Shown: positions 26,428 through 37,183 of the stretch, in pieces
How the letters are laid out: each line of letters begins with the position of its first letter
Position numbering within the stretch: the stretch's first letter is position 1
From: CAWFNW01 sp963817405
GTDB taxonomy: Bacteria; Actinomycetota; Coriobacteriia; Anaerosomatales; Anaerosomataceae
Direction of reading: 5' to 3'
NCBI GenBank assembly: GCA_963817405.1
Contig: CAWFNW010000002.1
Span: forward strand, 496,001-560,000
DNA: 64,000 bases
Notes under the pieces: generated by a model
The model's input: the letters and a program-made list of their open reading frames with translations, nothing else
Databases searched by the model: none
Told to the model about the DNA's origin: nothing
Made by a program: the position numbers and the translations under genes

Positions 26428-27648
26428 CTACGGTGCCACGATGCGGAGGGCCTCACCACTCTGAAGGTCGAGCAGATAGAGCTCGCCCGCGTCATCTTGG
26501 CCGAACCCGGCGATGGCACGCCCCGTCTCGGCGACGAGGGCCATCTGCCAGCGGGTGCCCGCGCGACGAAGCGCCCACACGCGCCCGCTCGAGTAGTCAG
26601 CGTAGAAGTAGACTCCGAGAAGGGCGGCGGACCGCTTCCCGCGGTAGACGAACCCGCCGGCGACGGACTCCCCGGCGCTGTGGTCGTACTCGATGACCGG
26701 CATCGTGAACCCCGCAGGATCGCGTTTCGCGTCCGGCGGATAGGGGTGCGTCCCCTCGAAGCGGTTCCAGCCGTAGTTCCGGCCGCCGGAACGGGCGGGC
26801 TCGACGTCGATCTCCTCCCACTCGTTCTGCCCGACGTCGGCGATATACAGCTCGCCGGTGGACCGATCGAACGAGAACCGCCACGGGTTGCGAAGCCCGA
26901 GCGCCCATATCTCGGCCCGGTACGCCGTCTGCCCGATGAAGGGGTTGTCGAGGGGGATACCGTACGGCCCGGGGCGCGACACGTCGATGCGCAGCATCTT
27001 GCCGAGCATGGTCGCGGGGTTCTGGGCATTGCCCTGGGGGTCGCCCCCGCTGCCGCCGTCACCGAAGCCGATGTAGAGGAAACCGTCCGGTCCGAACGCG
27101 AGCTGGCCGCCATTGTGGTTGGCGTACGGTTGCTTCACCGTCAGCAGCACCTCGGCGCTCGCGGGGTCGGCTCGGTCGGGATCGGCCGACACTCGGTACC
27201 GTGCGATGACCGAGTTGCCTGCAGTATTGGTGTAGTCGACGTAGAAAGCCCCGCTCGTCGCGTAGTCGGGAGGGAAGGCCACCGAGAACAGGCCGCGCTC
27301 GCCGCCCGTGCTGACGAGACCTGAGAGGTCGAGGAACGGCTTGGGCAGCACCGCACCGGCCTTGGCGACCCGGACGCGCCCTGTGAGCTCGACCACGAAC
27401 AGGCGATCCGACCCGTCGCCGGCCCCCACCGCGAGGACCGGCTGTTCGAGCCCGGAAAACGCGGGTTCGAGGCTGACCGTCGGCGGCCAGACGGGTTCCG
27501 GGGTGGGGGTGGGAGTGGCCGGCTGGCCGGGCGTGCCCCCGTCGACGACCTGTGGGGCGCTCGGCGTGCAGCCCGTGCCGAACACGATGAACGCCGCGAG
27601 GCCGAGCATCAGCCCGGCGCGCCACCCGAGGTTCCGCCCACTGTACAC
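26428..27648 (-). CDS. Glucose/sorbosone dehydrogenase-like lipoprotein
   Basis: 406 residues. Signal segment LMLGLAAFIVFGTGC with a lipobox cysteine near residue 27, a proline- and threonine-rich linker, then a six-bladed propeller of the soluble PQQ glucose dehydrogenase/YliI type. Typical phrases are ERGLFSVAFPPDYATSG, NHNGGQLAFGPDG, LGLRNPWRFSFDR, YIADVGQNEWEEID and GGRNYGWNRFEG. Family members are PQQ aldose dehydrogenases or non-enzymatic relatives, so activity and cofactor are not certain. GTG 27648 follows TGGAGG by 8 bases; the frame is open to 27681. It lies 150 bases upstream of the protease gene on the same strand. Confidence 0.88.
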   Translation of the reverse strand: MYSGRNLGWRAGLMLGLAAFIVFGTGCTPSAPQVVDGGTPGQPATPTPTPEPVWPPTVSLEPAFSGLEQPVLAVGAGDGSDRLFVVELTGRVRVAKAGAVLPKPFLDLSGLVSTGGERGLFSVAFPPDYATSGAFYVDYTNTAGNSVIARYRVSADPDRADPASAEVLLTVKQPYANHNGGQLAFGPDGFLYIGFGDGGSGGDPQGNAQNPATMLGKMLRIDVSRPGPYGIPLDNPFIGQTAYRAEIWALGLRNPWRFSFDRSTGELYIADVGQNEWEEIDVEPARSGGRNYGWNRFEGTHPYPPDAKRDPAGFTMPVIEYDHSAGESVAGGFVYRGKRSAALLGVYFYADYSSGRVWALRRAGTRWQMALVAETGRAIAGFGQDDAGELYLLDLQSGEALRIVAP

Positions 27649-27856
27649 GTCCGTCGCCTCCACCCGGAGTCTGCCCGCCACGTTGACAGGTCTATTCCCT
27701 CATCGGCCGCCTCCTCCTTGTGTGACGCAGCGCACAGTCCGAGGCTACAGGCCCCGAGAAGGCATGCCGATACTCCCTTCAGGTACAGCGGAGCTCGATT
27801 CCGCATGACCTGATTAAGCAGCTGTACCAGGCATGCTAGCGGTCGAAGGGGCGTTC

Positions 27857-30679
27857 GTGAGGATTCGCAACCGGGTCATGGGGTGGGGCGCGCTGGCGAT
27901 GATCGTCGTCGGCGCGATGCTGCTCGGGCTCCTGTGGAACCTGATGCTCGCCAACGCAGAGCGCGTCGAGGCAGCTGCCGCACAGCGGCAGGCGAGCCGC
28001 GCGGTGGCGGTTATCGACGGCAAGGTCGAGTCGCTTGCGAGTAGTGCGCTCCGGTGGTCCGCTCAGGTCAGGCGCAGCAACTTGGGCTCCCAGACCGGCG
28101 CGCCCGTGGCGCTCGCGACCGAGGACACCGAGGCCCCGGACTGCGACCTGGTCGTGGTCTGCGCACCGGACCGGCGGGTGCTGCGCGTCGTGGGTCGCGG
28201 ATCCGAGGAGGGCGCGCGGCTCTCGGCTTCGAACATCGAAGGCGTGCTCGTCACCAACGACGAGCTCAACCCAGCGGCCGGCGCTCCCGACGGGGCCGCG
28301 GGGCTCGTGGCTCTTCCCGACAGCCGCTTCGCGCTCATCGCCGCTCGGCTCATCACCTTCACTGACGGCTCGACGTCGACGGCGGCCACGCTCCTCGCCA
28401 TCAAGGTCGTCGACGCCTCATTCCGGTCGAGCGTGACGGACCTCACGGGTCTTGAGGTTGAGATCCTGCCGCTCGACAGGGCCCGCACCGTGACCGCTCC
28501 TGGGGATATCAGCGTGTGGCCCGCGTCGAACGAGACGTTTGCAGGCGAGGCTGTGCTGACGGGAACGCTCGGGAACCCGGTCGCCGTCTTGTCGCTGCAG
28601 TCGCCGAGGCAGGTGCGCGCCGAGACCGTTCGGGCGCTGCGCCTTCTGACCGGCGGCGTGTTGGCCCTGATCGTCATCGCGGCACTCGTGCTTGGGTACG
28701 TCGCTGAGAAGGTCGTGATGCGGCGGCTCGCCCGCCTGTCAGAGCAAGTGGACGCGGTGGCCACCGGTCGCTCGAGCGGCCCCGTACACATCAGCGGGCA
28801 CGATGAGATCGCGTCGCTCGCGCGGCACGTGGACTCCTTGGTGGAGGCTCAGGCCATGACCCGCGAAGAGCTTCAGGGCGCGCAGGCCGTGCTTGAGGAG
28901 CGGGTCGAGTCTCGCACCGATGAGCTTCGAGCCGCGGTCGCCAACCTGCGCGAAGAGATCGAGGAACGGCAGCGCACAGAAGAGGCGCTCTTCGAATCGG
29001 AGCGGCGCTTCCGAGGTCTCGTCGACAGCCTCTTCGACGCCGTGCTCACCATGGACGAGAGCGGCACCGTCCTCTTCGCCAACGCGGCGGTCGCGAGCGT
29101 CTTCGGGCAGCAGCCGGCCAGCGTCGTCGGCTCCTCGGTCAGCGAGCTCTTTGAGCCTGCGTCGTCGCGGCAACTCGTCCAGCGACTGGCGCGCGGCGTC
29201 AGTGCCCCCGTGAACGACCTTTCGCTCAAGACGCGGGGCGTCGGTGGATCGTCGCACGACGTCGACGTCACGCTCACCCCAAGCCGTGGTCCGCTCGGTG
29301 TGGTGCAGGGCATCGTGCGTGATGTGACGACGCGCCGCCGCTACGAGAACGAACTTGTGCACATGGCCAGCCACGACTTCCTCACCGGCCTCAGCAACCG
29401 GCGGCGTTTCGAGGAGGAAGTCGAGCGAGCCGTGTCGCAGGCGCTCCGCCGCGAGAGTCCGGGCGCGATCCTGTGGTTCGACCTGGACTACTTCAAGGAG
29501 GTCAACGACACGCTCGGTCACCGTGCGGGTGACGAGTTGCTGGTGAAAGTCGCCGAGACGCTCGTCCGCACGGTCCGAAGCGAGAGCCTATTGGCGCGGC
29601 TGGGTGGCGATGAGTTCGCACTCCTGCTCTACCAGGCCGACGCCATTGAAGCGCGCCACGCCGCGGAGCGCGTGCTGAGCGAGATCAAGAACCTGCCGTT
29701 CAGCGTCGGCGGCAACATCGTCCGCACTTCGGCGAGTGTGGGTGTGGTGCTTTTCCCCGAGCACGGCGTCGAGGTCGAGGAACTGCTCACGCACGCCGAT
29801 GTCGCCATGTACCGAGCCAAGGAGCTGGGCCGCTCGCGCTGGGTGATCTACTCGACGGAGGAGGACTGGCGCGACGACCTGCACCGTCGTCGCTCGTGGG
29901 CCGATCGCATCCAGCGCGCGCTCGATGAGGGCGGCCTCGTCGCCTTCGCGCAGCCGGTCGTCAACGTCTCGGACGGCAGCGTGCGATCCTTCGAGCTCCT
30001 CGTTCGCCTCCAAGAGGCTGACGGCACGCTCGTCAACCCGGACGCGTTCCTCGGGGCGGCGGAGCGCGTAGGACTGATCCGTGAGGTGGACCTGTGGATG
30101 GTCCGCGAGGCGATCGCGCTCCTCGGCGAGTACCGGAGCGAAGAGCTGCGGCTGGAGGTCAACCTCTCGGCGAGGACGTTCGCCGACCCGTCGTTCTTCA
30201 TCGAGGTCGGGGAGATGCTCCGCCGAGCGGAGGTTGCGCCGGAGCGCCTCGGCATCGAGATCACCGAGCGCGCCGTCATGAGTGACGTCACGCGGGTGCA
30301 GGAGTCGCTGCGCATCATCAAGCAGTTGGGGTGCAGGCTCGCGTTGGACGACTTCGGCTCGGGCTTCTCCGCGTTCTACCACCTGAAGCACCTGCCGCTC
30401 GACGATCTCAAGATCGACGGCGACTTCGTCGGGCGGCTGGGAGAGAGCGTTGCCGACCAGCACCTCGTGCGCGCGATCGTGGAGATGGCGCGCGGCATGG
30501 GGATGCATACGACCGCCGAGTTCGTACAGTCAGAGGGAACGATGAGCCTTCTGAAGCAGTACGGTGTCGATCACGCGCAGGGCTTCGGCGTTGCCGAGCC
30601 CGGCCCGGCCGTCGAGGTCATCAAGCGCGCGCTCCACATTCCCGTCACACCACCGGCTCCGATCAGCGCAGCGTCGTAG
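27857..30679 (+). CDS. Membrane sensor with CHASE4-like, HAMP, PAS, GGDEF and EAL domains
   Basis: 940 residues from GTG 27857 (AAGGGG 5 bases upstream); ATG 27833 is open but has no ribosome site. Order: helix (about 8-30), CHASE4-like extracytoplasmic domain, helix (about 260-285), HAMP, coiled coil, PAS (about 380-490), GGDEF, EAL. The GGDEF motif is intact (GGDEFALL), but the I-site position reads RSES, so product inhibition is probably absent. The EAL motif reads ELL, yet the other metal and catalytic positions look kept (EVNLSA, IEITERAV, LDDFGSG, LKID, HAQGFG). It may make or break c-di-GMP. Confidence 0.94.
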   Translation: MRIRNRVMGWGALAMIVVGAMLLGLLWNLMLANAERVEAAAAQRQASRAVAVIDGKVESLASSALRWSAQVRRSNLGSQTGAPVALATEDTEAPDCDLVVVCAPDRRVLRVVGRGSEEGARLSASNIEGVLVTNDELNPAAGAPDGAAGLVALPDSRFALIAARLITFTDGSTSTAATLLAIKVVDASFRSSVTDLTGLEVEILPLDRARTVTAPGDISVWPASNETFAGEAVLTGTLGNPVAVLSLQSPRQVRAETVRALRLLTGGVLALIVIAALVLGYVAEKVVMRRLARLSEQVDAVATGRSSGPVHISGHDEIASLARHVDSLVEAQAMTREELQGAQAVLEERVESRTDELRAAVANLREEIEERQRTEEALFESERRFRGLVDSLFDAVLTMDESGTVLFANAAVASVFGQQPASVVGSSVSELFEPASSRQLVQRLARGVSAPVNDLSLKTRGVGGSSHDVDVTLTPSRGPLGVVQGIVRDVTTRRRYENELVHMASHDFLTGLSNRRRFEEEVERAVSQALRRESPGAILWFDLDYFKEVNDTLGHRAGDELLVKVAETLVRTVRSESLLARLGGDEFALLLYQADAIEARHAAERVLSEIKNLPFSVGGNIVRTSASVGVVLFPEHGVEVEELLTHADVAMYRAKELGRSRWVIYSTEEDWRDDLHRRRSWADRIQRALDEGGLVAFAQPVVNVSDGSVRSFELLVRLQEADGTLVNPDAFLGAAERVGLIREVDLWMVREAIALLGEYRSEELRLEVNLSARTFADPSFFIEVGEMLRRAEVAPERLGIEITERAVMSDVTRVQESLRIIKQLGCRLALDDFGSGFSAFYHLKHLPLDDLKIDGDFVGRLGESVADQHLVRAIVEMARGMGMHTTAEFVQSEGTMSLLKQYGVDHAQGFGVAEPGPAVEVIKRALHIPVTPPAPISAAS

Positions 30680-30696
30680 CCGGCTGGGCGACGCAA

Positions 30697-30729
30697 AGCG
30701 CCCCGGGACCTCCTCGGCTCCGGGGCGCT
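30697..30729. terminator. Bidirectional terminator between convergent genes
   Basis: AGCGCCCCGG (30697-30706) pairs with CCGGGGCGCT (30720-30729). It lies 17 bases after the GGDEF/EAL gene and 22 bases beyond the stop of the convergent helicase gene, so it can end both. Confidence 0.75.
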
Positions 30730-30751
30730 CCTCTATCTACGCGCTCGTGAT

Positions 30752-31996
<1,245 letters not shown>

Positions 31997-32232
31997 GAAA
32001 GAGCTCCCTTCTCGTGCGCCGCATCGGGTCGCACTGCGTGGCAGACGCAGTCGTTCCGACACTGCACGAGGGGAGCGAAGGACAACCGGGTCTTAGTTTC
32101 GGCGCCCGCTTCGGGCGCACATCCAGACAAGTATACGGGCTCAGCAGGGAATATGCGAATTCCGCGGCGGGGCGCACCGCTCGGCTATGCTTCGAGGGGC
32201 ACGGAATCGGCACCGAGTGAAGGGCTGGAGCA

Positions 32233-33060
32233 GTGGACCGCGAGGAGTACTTCGCCGCGAATCGCGCGCTGTGGGACGGCTGGACCGAGCTGCACGTCCC
32301 CTCGGCGTTCTACGACGTCGAGGGCTTCAAGGCCGGGCGCGACCCGCTTGATCGCGTCGTCTCCGAGGGCGTCGGCGACGTGAGCGGGCTATCGCTCCTG
32401 CACCTCCAGTGCCACTTCGGGTTGGACACGCTCGGCTGGGCGAGGCGTGGCGCGAGCGTGGTCGGTCTCGACTTTTCGGAGTGCGCCGTCGCGCATGCAA
32501 CGGCGCTCGCAAGCGAGCTTGGGCTGGATGCTCGCTTCGTGTGCGCGAACGTGTACGACGCGCTTGATGCGCTTGAAGGCGAGCGGTTCGACGTCGTGTT
32601 CACGTCGTATGGGGCGATCTCGTGGCTGCCGGATCTGGGGCGCTGGGCTGAGGTCATCGCGGCGAGCCTGAAGCCGGGCGGGCGGTTCTTCATCGCCGAA
32701 CACCACCCGTTCCTGTGGATGTTCGACGACCTCACCAGCAAGCGGGAGCTGGTCTTCCGCTACCCCTACTTCGATGGGGAGGCGCTGCGCTTCGACGAGA
32801 AGGGCTCGTATGCAGTGCCCGATGCGGACTTCGAGGCGGTCTCGTACTCGTGGCAGCACACGTTCGAGGAGATCATCACCTCGCTTGTTGGGGCGGGGCT
32901 GCGCATCACGTCGCTCGCCGAGTATCCCTATCTCGCGTTCACCTGGTTCTCGTTCATGGAACTGGCCGAGGACGGCTTCTGGCGCATGCCCGCCGACATG
33001 CCCCAGCTGCCGCTTATGTTCTCCGTGACCGCGACGCGTGGCCCGGAGGCGCAGGAGTAG
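32233..33060 (+). CDS. Class I SAM-dependent methyltransferase
   Basis: 275 residues. The SAM-binding core is LLHLQCHFGLDTLGWARRGA (motif I, with GLDT in place of the usual G-rich turn), VVGLDFSECAV and FDVVFTSYGAISWLPDLG, followed by SLKPGGRFFIAEHHPFLW. The C-terminal lid is rich in aromatic residues. The opening YFAANRALWDGWTELH is shared by a group of uncharacterised methyltransferases. The substrate is unknown. The GTG start follows a purine-rich stretch, and a hairpin at 33085 separates it from the ABC genes. Confidence 0.88.
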   Translation: MDREEYFAANRALWDGWTELHVPSAFYDVEGFKAGRDPLDRVVSEGVGDVSGLSLLHLQCHFGLDTLGWARRGASVVGLDFSECAVAHATALASELGLDARFVCANVYDALDALEGERFDVVFTSYGAISWLPDLGRWAEVIAASLKPGGRFFIAEHHPFLWMFDDLTSKRELVFRYPYFDGEALRFDEKGSYAVPDADFEAVSYSWQHTFEEIITSLVGAGLRITSLAEYPYLAFTWFSFMELAEDGFWRMPADMPQLPLMFSVTATRGPEAQE

Positions 33061-33084
33061 ACTGGCTCTGACGGACTGGATGCG

Positions 33085-33110
33085 GCGCTTCCGACACGTG
33101 CCGGAAGCGC
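33085..33110 (+). terminator. Terminator hairpin after the methyltransferase gene
   Basis: GCGCTTCCG (33085-33093) pairs perfectly with CGGAAGCGC (33102-33110) around an 8-base loop, 24 bases after the stop. There is no T-run. Confidence 0.6.
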
Positions 33111-33155
33111 TCGGTCGGGCATCCTCGGGGGGCGACTCGTTCACAGGAGGCGTGA

Positions 33156-34103
33156 GTGTCGGCGGTTATCGAGTGCGCGGGCCTGACCAAGTACTACGGC
33201 AAGACACGCGGTGTTGAAGATCTCACCCTGCGTGTTGAGCGCGGTATGACGTATGGGTTCCTCGGGCCGAACGGCGCCGGCAAGACCACCACCATCCGCT
33301 GCCTGCTCGGCATGCTCAAGCCGACCACAGGCTCGGCGAGCCTGTTCGGTGAGCGGGTCGTGCTTGACGGGGCCGAGCTCAGGCGCCGCATCGGCTACGT
33401 CGCGGGCGAGGTGCGCCTCTACGAGCATGAAACGGGCCGCTGGCATATCGACTACCTCTCAGGCTTGCGCGGCGCACGGCCGAGCTCGGACAAGGACCTG
33501 TGCGAGCGGCTTGGCTTCGACCCATCCCGCTCGGTGCGCCAGCTCTCGAAGGGCAACAAGCAGAAGCTCGCCCTGGTGCTCGGCCTCATGCACGACCCGG
33601 AGCTGCTGATTCTCGACGAGCCGACGAGCGGGCTTGACCCGCTCAACCAGCAGACGGTCTTCGAGGTCATGGGCGAGCGTATCGCCGAGGGCGCGACGAT
33701 CTTCCTCTCAAGCCACGTCTTGTCCGAGGTGGAGAAGGTGTGCCAGCGTGTCGGCATCCTCCACGCGGGGAGCCTTATCGCCGATGAGGCGATGGAGGAC
33801 CTGCTTCAGAAGCGCATGCGCCGGCTCGACGTGACCTTCACCTCGCCCGTGCCTTCGGGCCTGCTCGACGGCATCCCCGGTGTGACCGGTGTCGAGCGGT
33901 TCAACGCCGAGCAGGTCAGGGCGACGATCATCGGTGACGGCATCACCGAAGTGCTCCGACGGGTCGCCGCCTTCGACGTCCGCGACATAGAGATCGAGCG
34001 CGCGTCGCTGGAAGACGTGTTCCTGCGCTTCTATCGCGGGGAGGCGGGCGCGGGCGCTCACGCGCCGGTCGCGTCGGAGACGGAAGGCGGTGAGCGGTCA
34101 TGA
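33156..34103 (+). CDS. ABC-2 exporter ATP-binding protein
   Basis: 315 residues. Walker A is GPNGAGKTTTIRCLLG. The signature is the variant LSKGNKQKLALVLGLM, common in the drug-exporter DrrA/YhaQ group, followed by Walker B LLILDEPTSGLDPL and switch histidine SSHVLSEVEKV. The extended C-terminal domain (about 215-300) fits the same group. GTG start after AGGAGGCG. The stop overlaps the permease start as ATGA, so the two form one transporter. Substrate unknown; drug or polysaccharide-type export is usual. Confidence 0.92.
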   Translation: MSAVIECAGLTKYYGKTRGVEDLTLRVERGMTYGFLGPNGAGKTTTIRCLLGMLKPTTGSASLFGERVVLDGAELRRRIGYVAGEVRLYEHETGRWHIDYLSGLRGARPSSDKDLCERLGFDPSRSVRQLSKGNKQKLALVLGLMHDPELLILDEPTSGLDPLNQQTVFEVMGERIAEGATIFLSSHVLSEVEKVCQRVGILHAGSLIADEAMEDLLQKRMRRLDVTFTSPVPSGLLDGIPGVTGVERFNAEQVRATIIGDGITEVLRRVAAFDVRDIEIERASLEDVFLRFYRGEAGAGAHAPVASETEGGERS

Positions 34104-34897
34104 CGTGGACGCTCTTCGTGTCGACGCTCCATCAGCGTCGCAAGCCGCTCCTGTGGTACGCGGTCGGGCTGGCTTCCTACTCGGTGATGATGGCGTGGTA
34201 CTACCCGATCATGCAGTCGTCGGGTTACCAAGAGCTCATCAAGTCGATGCCCAAGGAGTTCATCGAGTTCTTCGCGGGGTCCGGCACCGACCTCTCCACC
34301 TTCGGCGGCTACATCGCCACCGAGTATCTCGGCTTCATGTGGGTGCTCATCATCGCGAGCGCCGCGATCCTGTTCGCCACCAAGTGCATGTCGGGTGAGA
34401 TCGCAACGGGCACGATGGAGCTCGTGCTGTCACAGCCCGTGCCGCGCCGCACGCTCGTGGCGGTCCGTCTGGGTGCGCTCTTGGTGTATCTCGTGATTCT
34501 CATGGCGGCCACGATCGTTCCGCTCTACGCAGGCGGGGTTCTGCAGGACGTGAAGATGGACGTGGGGAACCTCGTGCTTCTCTCCGCGGCCGGCCTGCTG
34601 CTCTCGATCGCGATCGGGGCGGTCGCAATGGCGGTCTCTGCCGCATCGAACGATTCGGGGAAGCCCGCCGGCATCGTCGGTGGCGCGCTTGCGGCCATGT
34701 GGCTGCTGGGGTTCCTTGCCGGCAGTGTGACCTGGGCTGAGAAGCTCAACCCCATCAACCTCTTCCACTACTGGCAGCCGGCCGCGATCATCGACAAGGG
34801 CACGGCGGATGCAGGCATGTGGTGGTTCTACGGCGCGCTTGCCCTGGTGGGCGCCCTCGCCGCAGTCGTCGTGTTCTCTCGGCGAGACGTGTCGTAG
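34100..34897 (+). CDS. ABC-2 type membrane permease
   Basis: 265 residues with about six helices. The first helix (about 18-38) is followed by a soluble loop FIEFFAGSGTDLSTFGGYIATEY, and the middle carries the ABC-2 hallmark GEIATGTMELVLSQPVPRRTLV, the coupling helix region. The rest is helices ending near residue 262. Partner of the ATPase directly upstream, with a four-base overlap. The stop lies three bases before the rRNA methyltransferase gene, so read-through into it is possible. Confidence 0.9.
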   Translation: MTWTLFVSTLHQRRKPLLWYAVGLASYSVMMAWYYPIMQSSGYQELIKSMPKEFIEFFAGSGTDLSTFGGYIATEYLGFMWVLIIASAAILFATKCMSGEIATGTMELVLSQPVPRRTLVAVRLGALLVYLVILMAATIVPLYAGGVLQDVKMDVGNLVLLSAAGLLLSIAIGAVAMAVSAASNDSGKPAGIVGGALAAMWLLGFLAGSVTWAEKLNPINLFHYWQPAAIIDKGTADAGMWWFYGALALVGALAAVVVFSRRDVS

Positions 34898-34900
34898 CAG

Positions 34901-37183
34901 GTGCCGGCGCTGAGCGGCCGATACATCGCCACCTGTCCGAAGGGCGTTGAGGCGCTGCTCGCGCGGGAGCTCCGCGACCTCGGTGCTGCCGAAGTGACCG
35001 AGCGATCCGCGGCCGTGACCTTCGCAGGGCCGCTCCCGACGGCCTACCGGGCATGCCTGTGGTCCCGGCTCGCCAGCCGCGTGCTCCTTGAGCTCGCCGA
35101 GTTTCCGGCAGCCACCGCTGAGGCGCTCTATGACGGGACCATCGCGATCGCGTGGGAGGAGCACATCTCCCCCGACGGCACGATCGCAGTCGACGCCGTT
35201 GGCTCGACCAAGGGGCTCACGCATAGCGGCTTCGCGGCGCGCAAGGTGAAGGACGCCGTTGTCGACCGGTTGCGCGAGCGGTTCGACCGGCGGCCCTCGG
35301 TCGACCTCACCGCACCCGACGTGCGCCTCAACCTCCGCTTGCACAAGGAGCGGGCGACGCTTTCGCTCGACTTGACGGGGTCCCCGCTCCACGAGCGGGG
35401 CTATCGCACTCCCGGCGAACAGGTGGCCGCGCCGCTCAAGGAGAATCTCGCCGCCGCGGTTCTCGTGCGCGCCGGGTGGCCGGAGGTCGCTGCCGCTGGC
35501 GGCGCCCTCATCGACCCCATGTGCGGCTCGGGGACGCTGCTCATCGAAGGCGCCCTCATGGCGGGCGACCGAGCGCCGGGTCTCCTGCGAACGACGTGGG
35601 GGTTCGAGCGGTGGTTGGGTCACGATCCCGACGCATGGGACGCTCTCCTGGCCGAGGCCGATGATCGCGCGGAAGCCGGACTCGAGCGGCTGCCGCTCAT
35701 CGCCGGGAGCGACGCCGATGCGAGCGCGATCGAGCTCGCGAGAGCGTGCGCCGGGCGCGCGGGGCTGGCCGGACGCATCACGCTCGAGGTGGCCGACGTG
35801 GCCAGCCTCGCGCGCCCGGCGGACGCCTCAACCGGCCTCGTCGTGACCAACCCGCCCTACGGCGTCCGCCTCGGCGAGCGCGCCACCCTCGGTGCGCTTT
35901 ACGCCACGCTCGGGAGGCGGTTGGCCGCCTCGTTCACGGGGTGGCGCGCTGCCGTGCTCACGCCCGACGCGGAGCTTGCGCGCGCGACCGGGCTGCGCTC
36001 GAGCGCTCGGCACCGGCTCTACAACGGCGCGATCGAAACGGGCCTCTTCGTCTTCGAGATCACGCCGGGGGCCGTTCGCGCGGAGGTCCGTCGCGCGCCG
36101 GACGCGCCGCCGGGGGCCCGGGTAGACGACGGCGACGGCGACTCGCGTCGCGCTGTGGGCTCGACCGCCATGCCTCGCTCGGCGGGCGCCGAGATGGTCG
36201 CGAATCGGTTGCGCAAGAACCTGAAGCACCTCTCCAAGTGGGCGCGGCGCGAGGGCGTGACGTGCTTCCGCGTGTACGACGCCGATCTGCCCGAGTACGC
36301 TGTGGCGGTCGACCTCTACGAGGAGACCGGAAGCGGGCGCCGCCTTGCCCACGTGCAGGAGTACGCGCCGCCGGCCTCGATCGACCTGGAGGCGGCCGCG
36401 CTCCGTCTGGACGAGGTCGTCGAGGTGATTCCGGACGTGCTCGGCGTCGCTCCCGGCGATGTCGTGGTGAAGGTGCGCCGGCGGCAGCGGGGAGAGGCCC
36501 AGTACGAGCGCCAGGCGGCGACCGGCGAGTTCATCGAGGTCGCCGAGGGCGGGCTGCGCTTCCTCGTGAACCTGCGGGACTATCTGGACACCGGCATCTT
36601 CCTCGACCACCGGCCGGTTCGCGCGCTCGTTCGCGAACTCGCCTCGGGTCGCCGCGTCTGCAATCTATTCGCGTACACCGGCGCAGTGAGCGTGTACGCC
36701 GCCGCCGGCGGCGCCAGCGCGACCGTGACGGTCGACATGTCGTCCACCTACCTCGGCTGGGCGAAGCGCCAGATGGCACTCAACGGCTTCGCGGAGGGCC
36801 GCACGCACCGGTTCGAGCGCGCGGACGTGCTCGCCTGGCTGGACGCCGAGGCGGAGCGCATCGCCGCGGGTACTCGCGAGCCCTACGGTCTTGTATTCGT
36901 CGATCCGCCGACGTTCTCGACCAGCAAGAGGATGGGCGAGCGGACGTTCGACGTTCAGCGTGACCACGTCGCGCTGCTGCGCGCGTCTGCGGCGTTGCTC
37001 GCTGACGACGGCGAGCTCGTCTTCTCGAACAACTACCGTCGCTTCGTGCTCGACATCGCCGCCCTGCCGGAGCTCGACATCACCGATGTCACGGCGGCCA
37101 CAATCCCGCCCGACTTTGCCCGGACGCCGCGAATCCACTCATGCTTCCGGATTCGCCTGACCAAGGAGGACGCGCCCCAATGA
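34901..37183 (+). CDS. rlmL: Fused 23S rRNA methyltransferase RlmKL (m2G2445 and m7G2069)
   Basis: 760 residues with the full RlmKL plan. The N-terminal THUMP region (RYIATCPKGVEALLARELRDLG onward) is followed by a first methyltransferase domain with IDPMCGSGTLLIEGA and catalytic NPPYGVRLGE (about 310), which makes m2G2445. The second domain has ANRLRKNLKHLSKWAR, VCNLFAYTGAVSVYAA and DPPTFSTSK, and makes m7G2069. The fused form is best known from gammaproteobacteria, where it has about 700 residues; single-domain relatives are commoner in Gram-positives. The GTG start is 3 bases after the permease stop. Confidence 0.93.
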   Translation: MPALSGRYIATCPKGVEALLARELRDLGAAEVTERSAAVTFAGPLPTAYRACLWSRLASRVLLELAEFPAATAEALYDGTIAIAWEEHISPDGTIAVDAVGSTKGLTHSGFAARKVKDAVVDRLRERFDRRPSVDLTAPDVRLNLRLHKERATLSLDLTGSPLHERGYRTPGEQVAAPLKENLAAAVLVRAGWPEVAAAGGALIDPMCGSGTLLIEGALMAGDRAPGLLRTTWGFERWLGHDPDAWDALLAEADDRAEAGLERLPLIAGSDADASAIELARACAGRAGLAGRITLEVADVASLARPADASTGLVVTNPPYGVRLGERATLGALYATLGRRLAASFTGWRAAVLTPDAELARATGLRSSARHRLYNGAIETGLFVFEITPGAVRAEVRRAPDAPPGARVDDGDGDSRRAVGSTAMPRSAGAEMVANRLRKNLKHLSKWARREGVTCFRVYDADLPEYAVAVDLYEETGSGRRLAHVQEYAPPASIDLEAAALRLDEVVEVIPDVLGVAPGDVVVKVRRRQRGEAQYERQAATGEFIEVAEGGLRFLVNLRDYLDTGIFLDHRPVRALVRELASGRRVCNLFAYTGAVSVYAAAGGASATVTVDMSSTYLGWAKRQMALNGFAEGRTHRFERADVLAWLDAEAERIAAGTREPYGLVFVDPPTFSTSKRMGERTFDVQRDHVALLRASAALLADDGELVFSNNYRRFVLDIAALPELDITDVTAATIPPDFARTPRIHSCFRIRLTKEDAPQ

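Noticed and set aside
27683..27688. TTGACA ahead of the GGDEF/EAL gene as a -35
   Set aside because: No -10-like sequence lies at the proper distance.
30684..30702. GGGCGACGCAAAGCGCC, resembling part of a c-di-GMP-I riboswitch
   Set aside because: Only a short match, located after the GGDEF/EAL gene and inside a terminator stem, with no second arm of the riboswitch.
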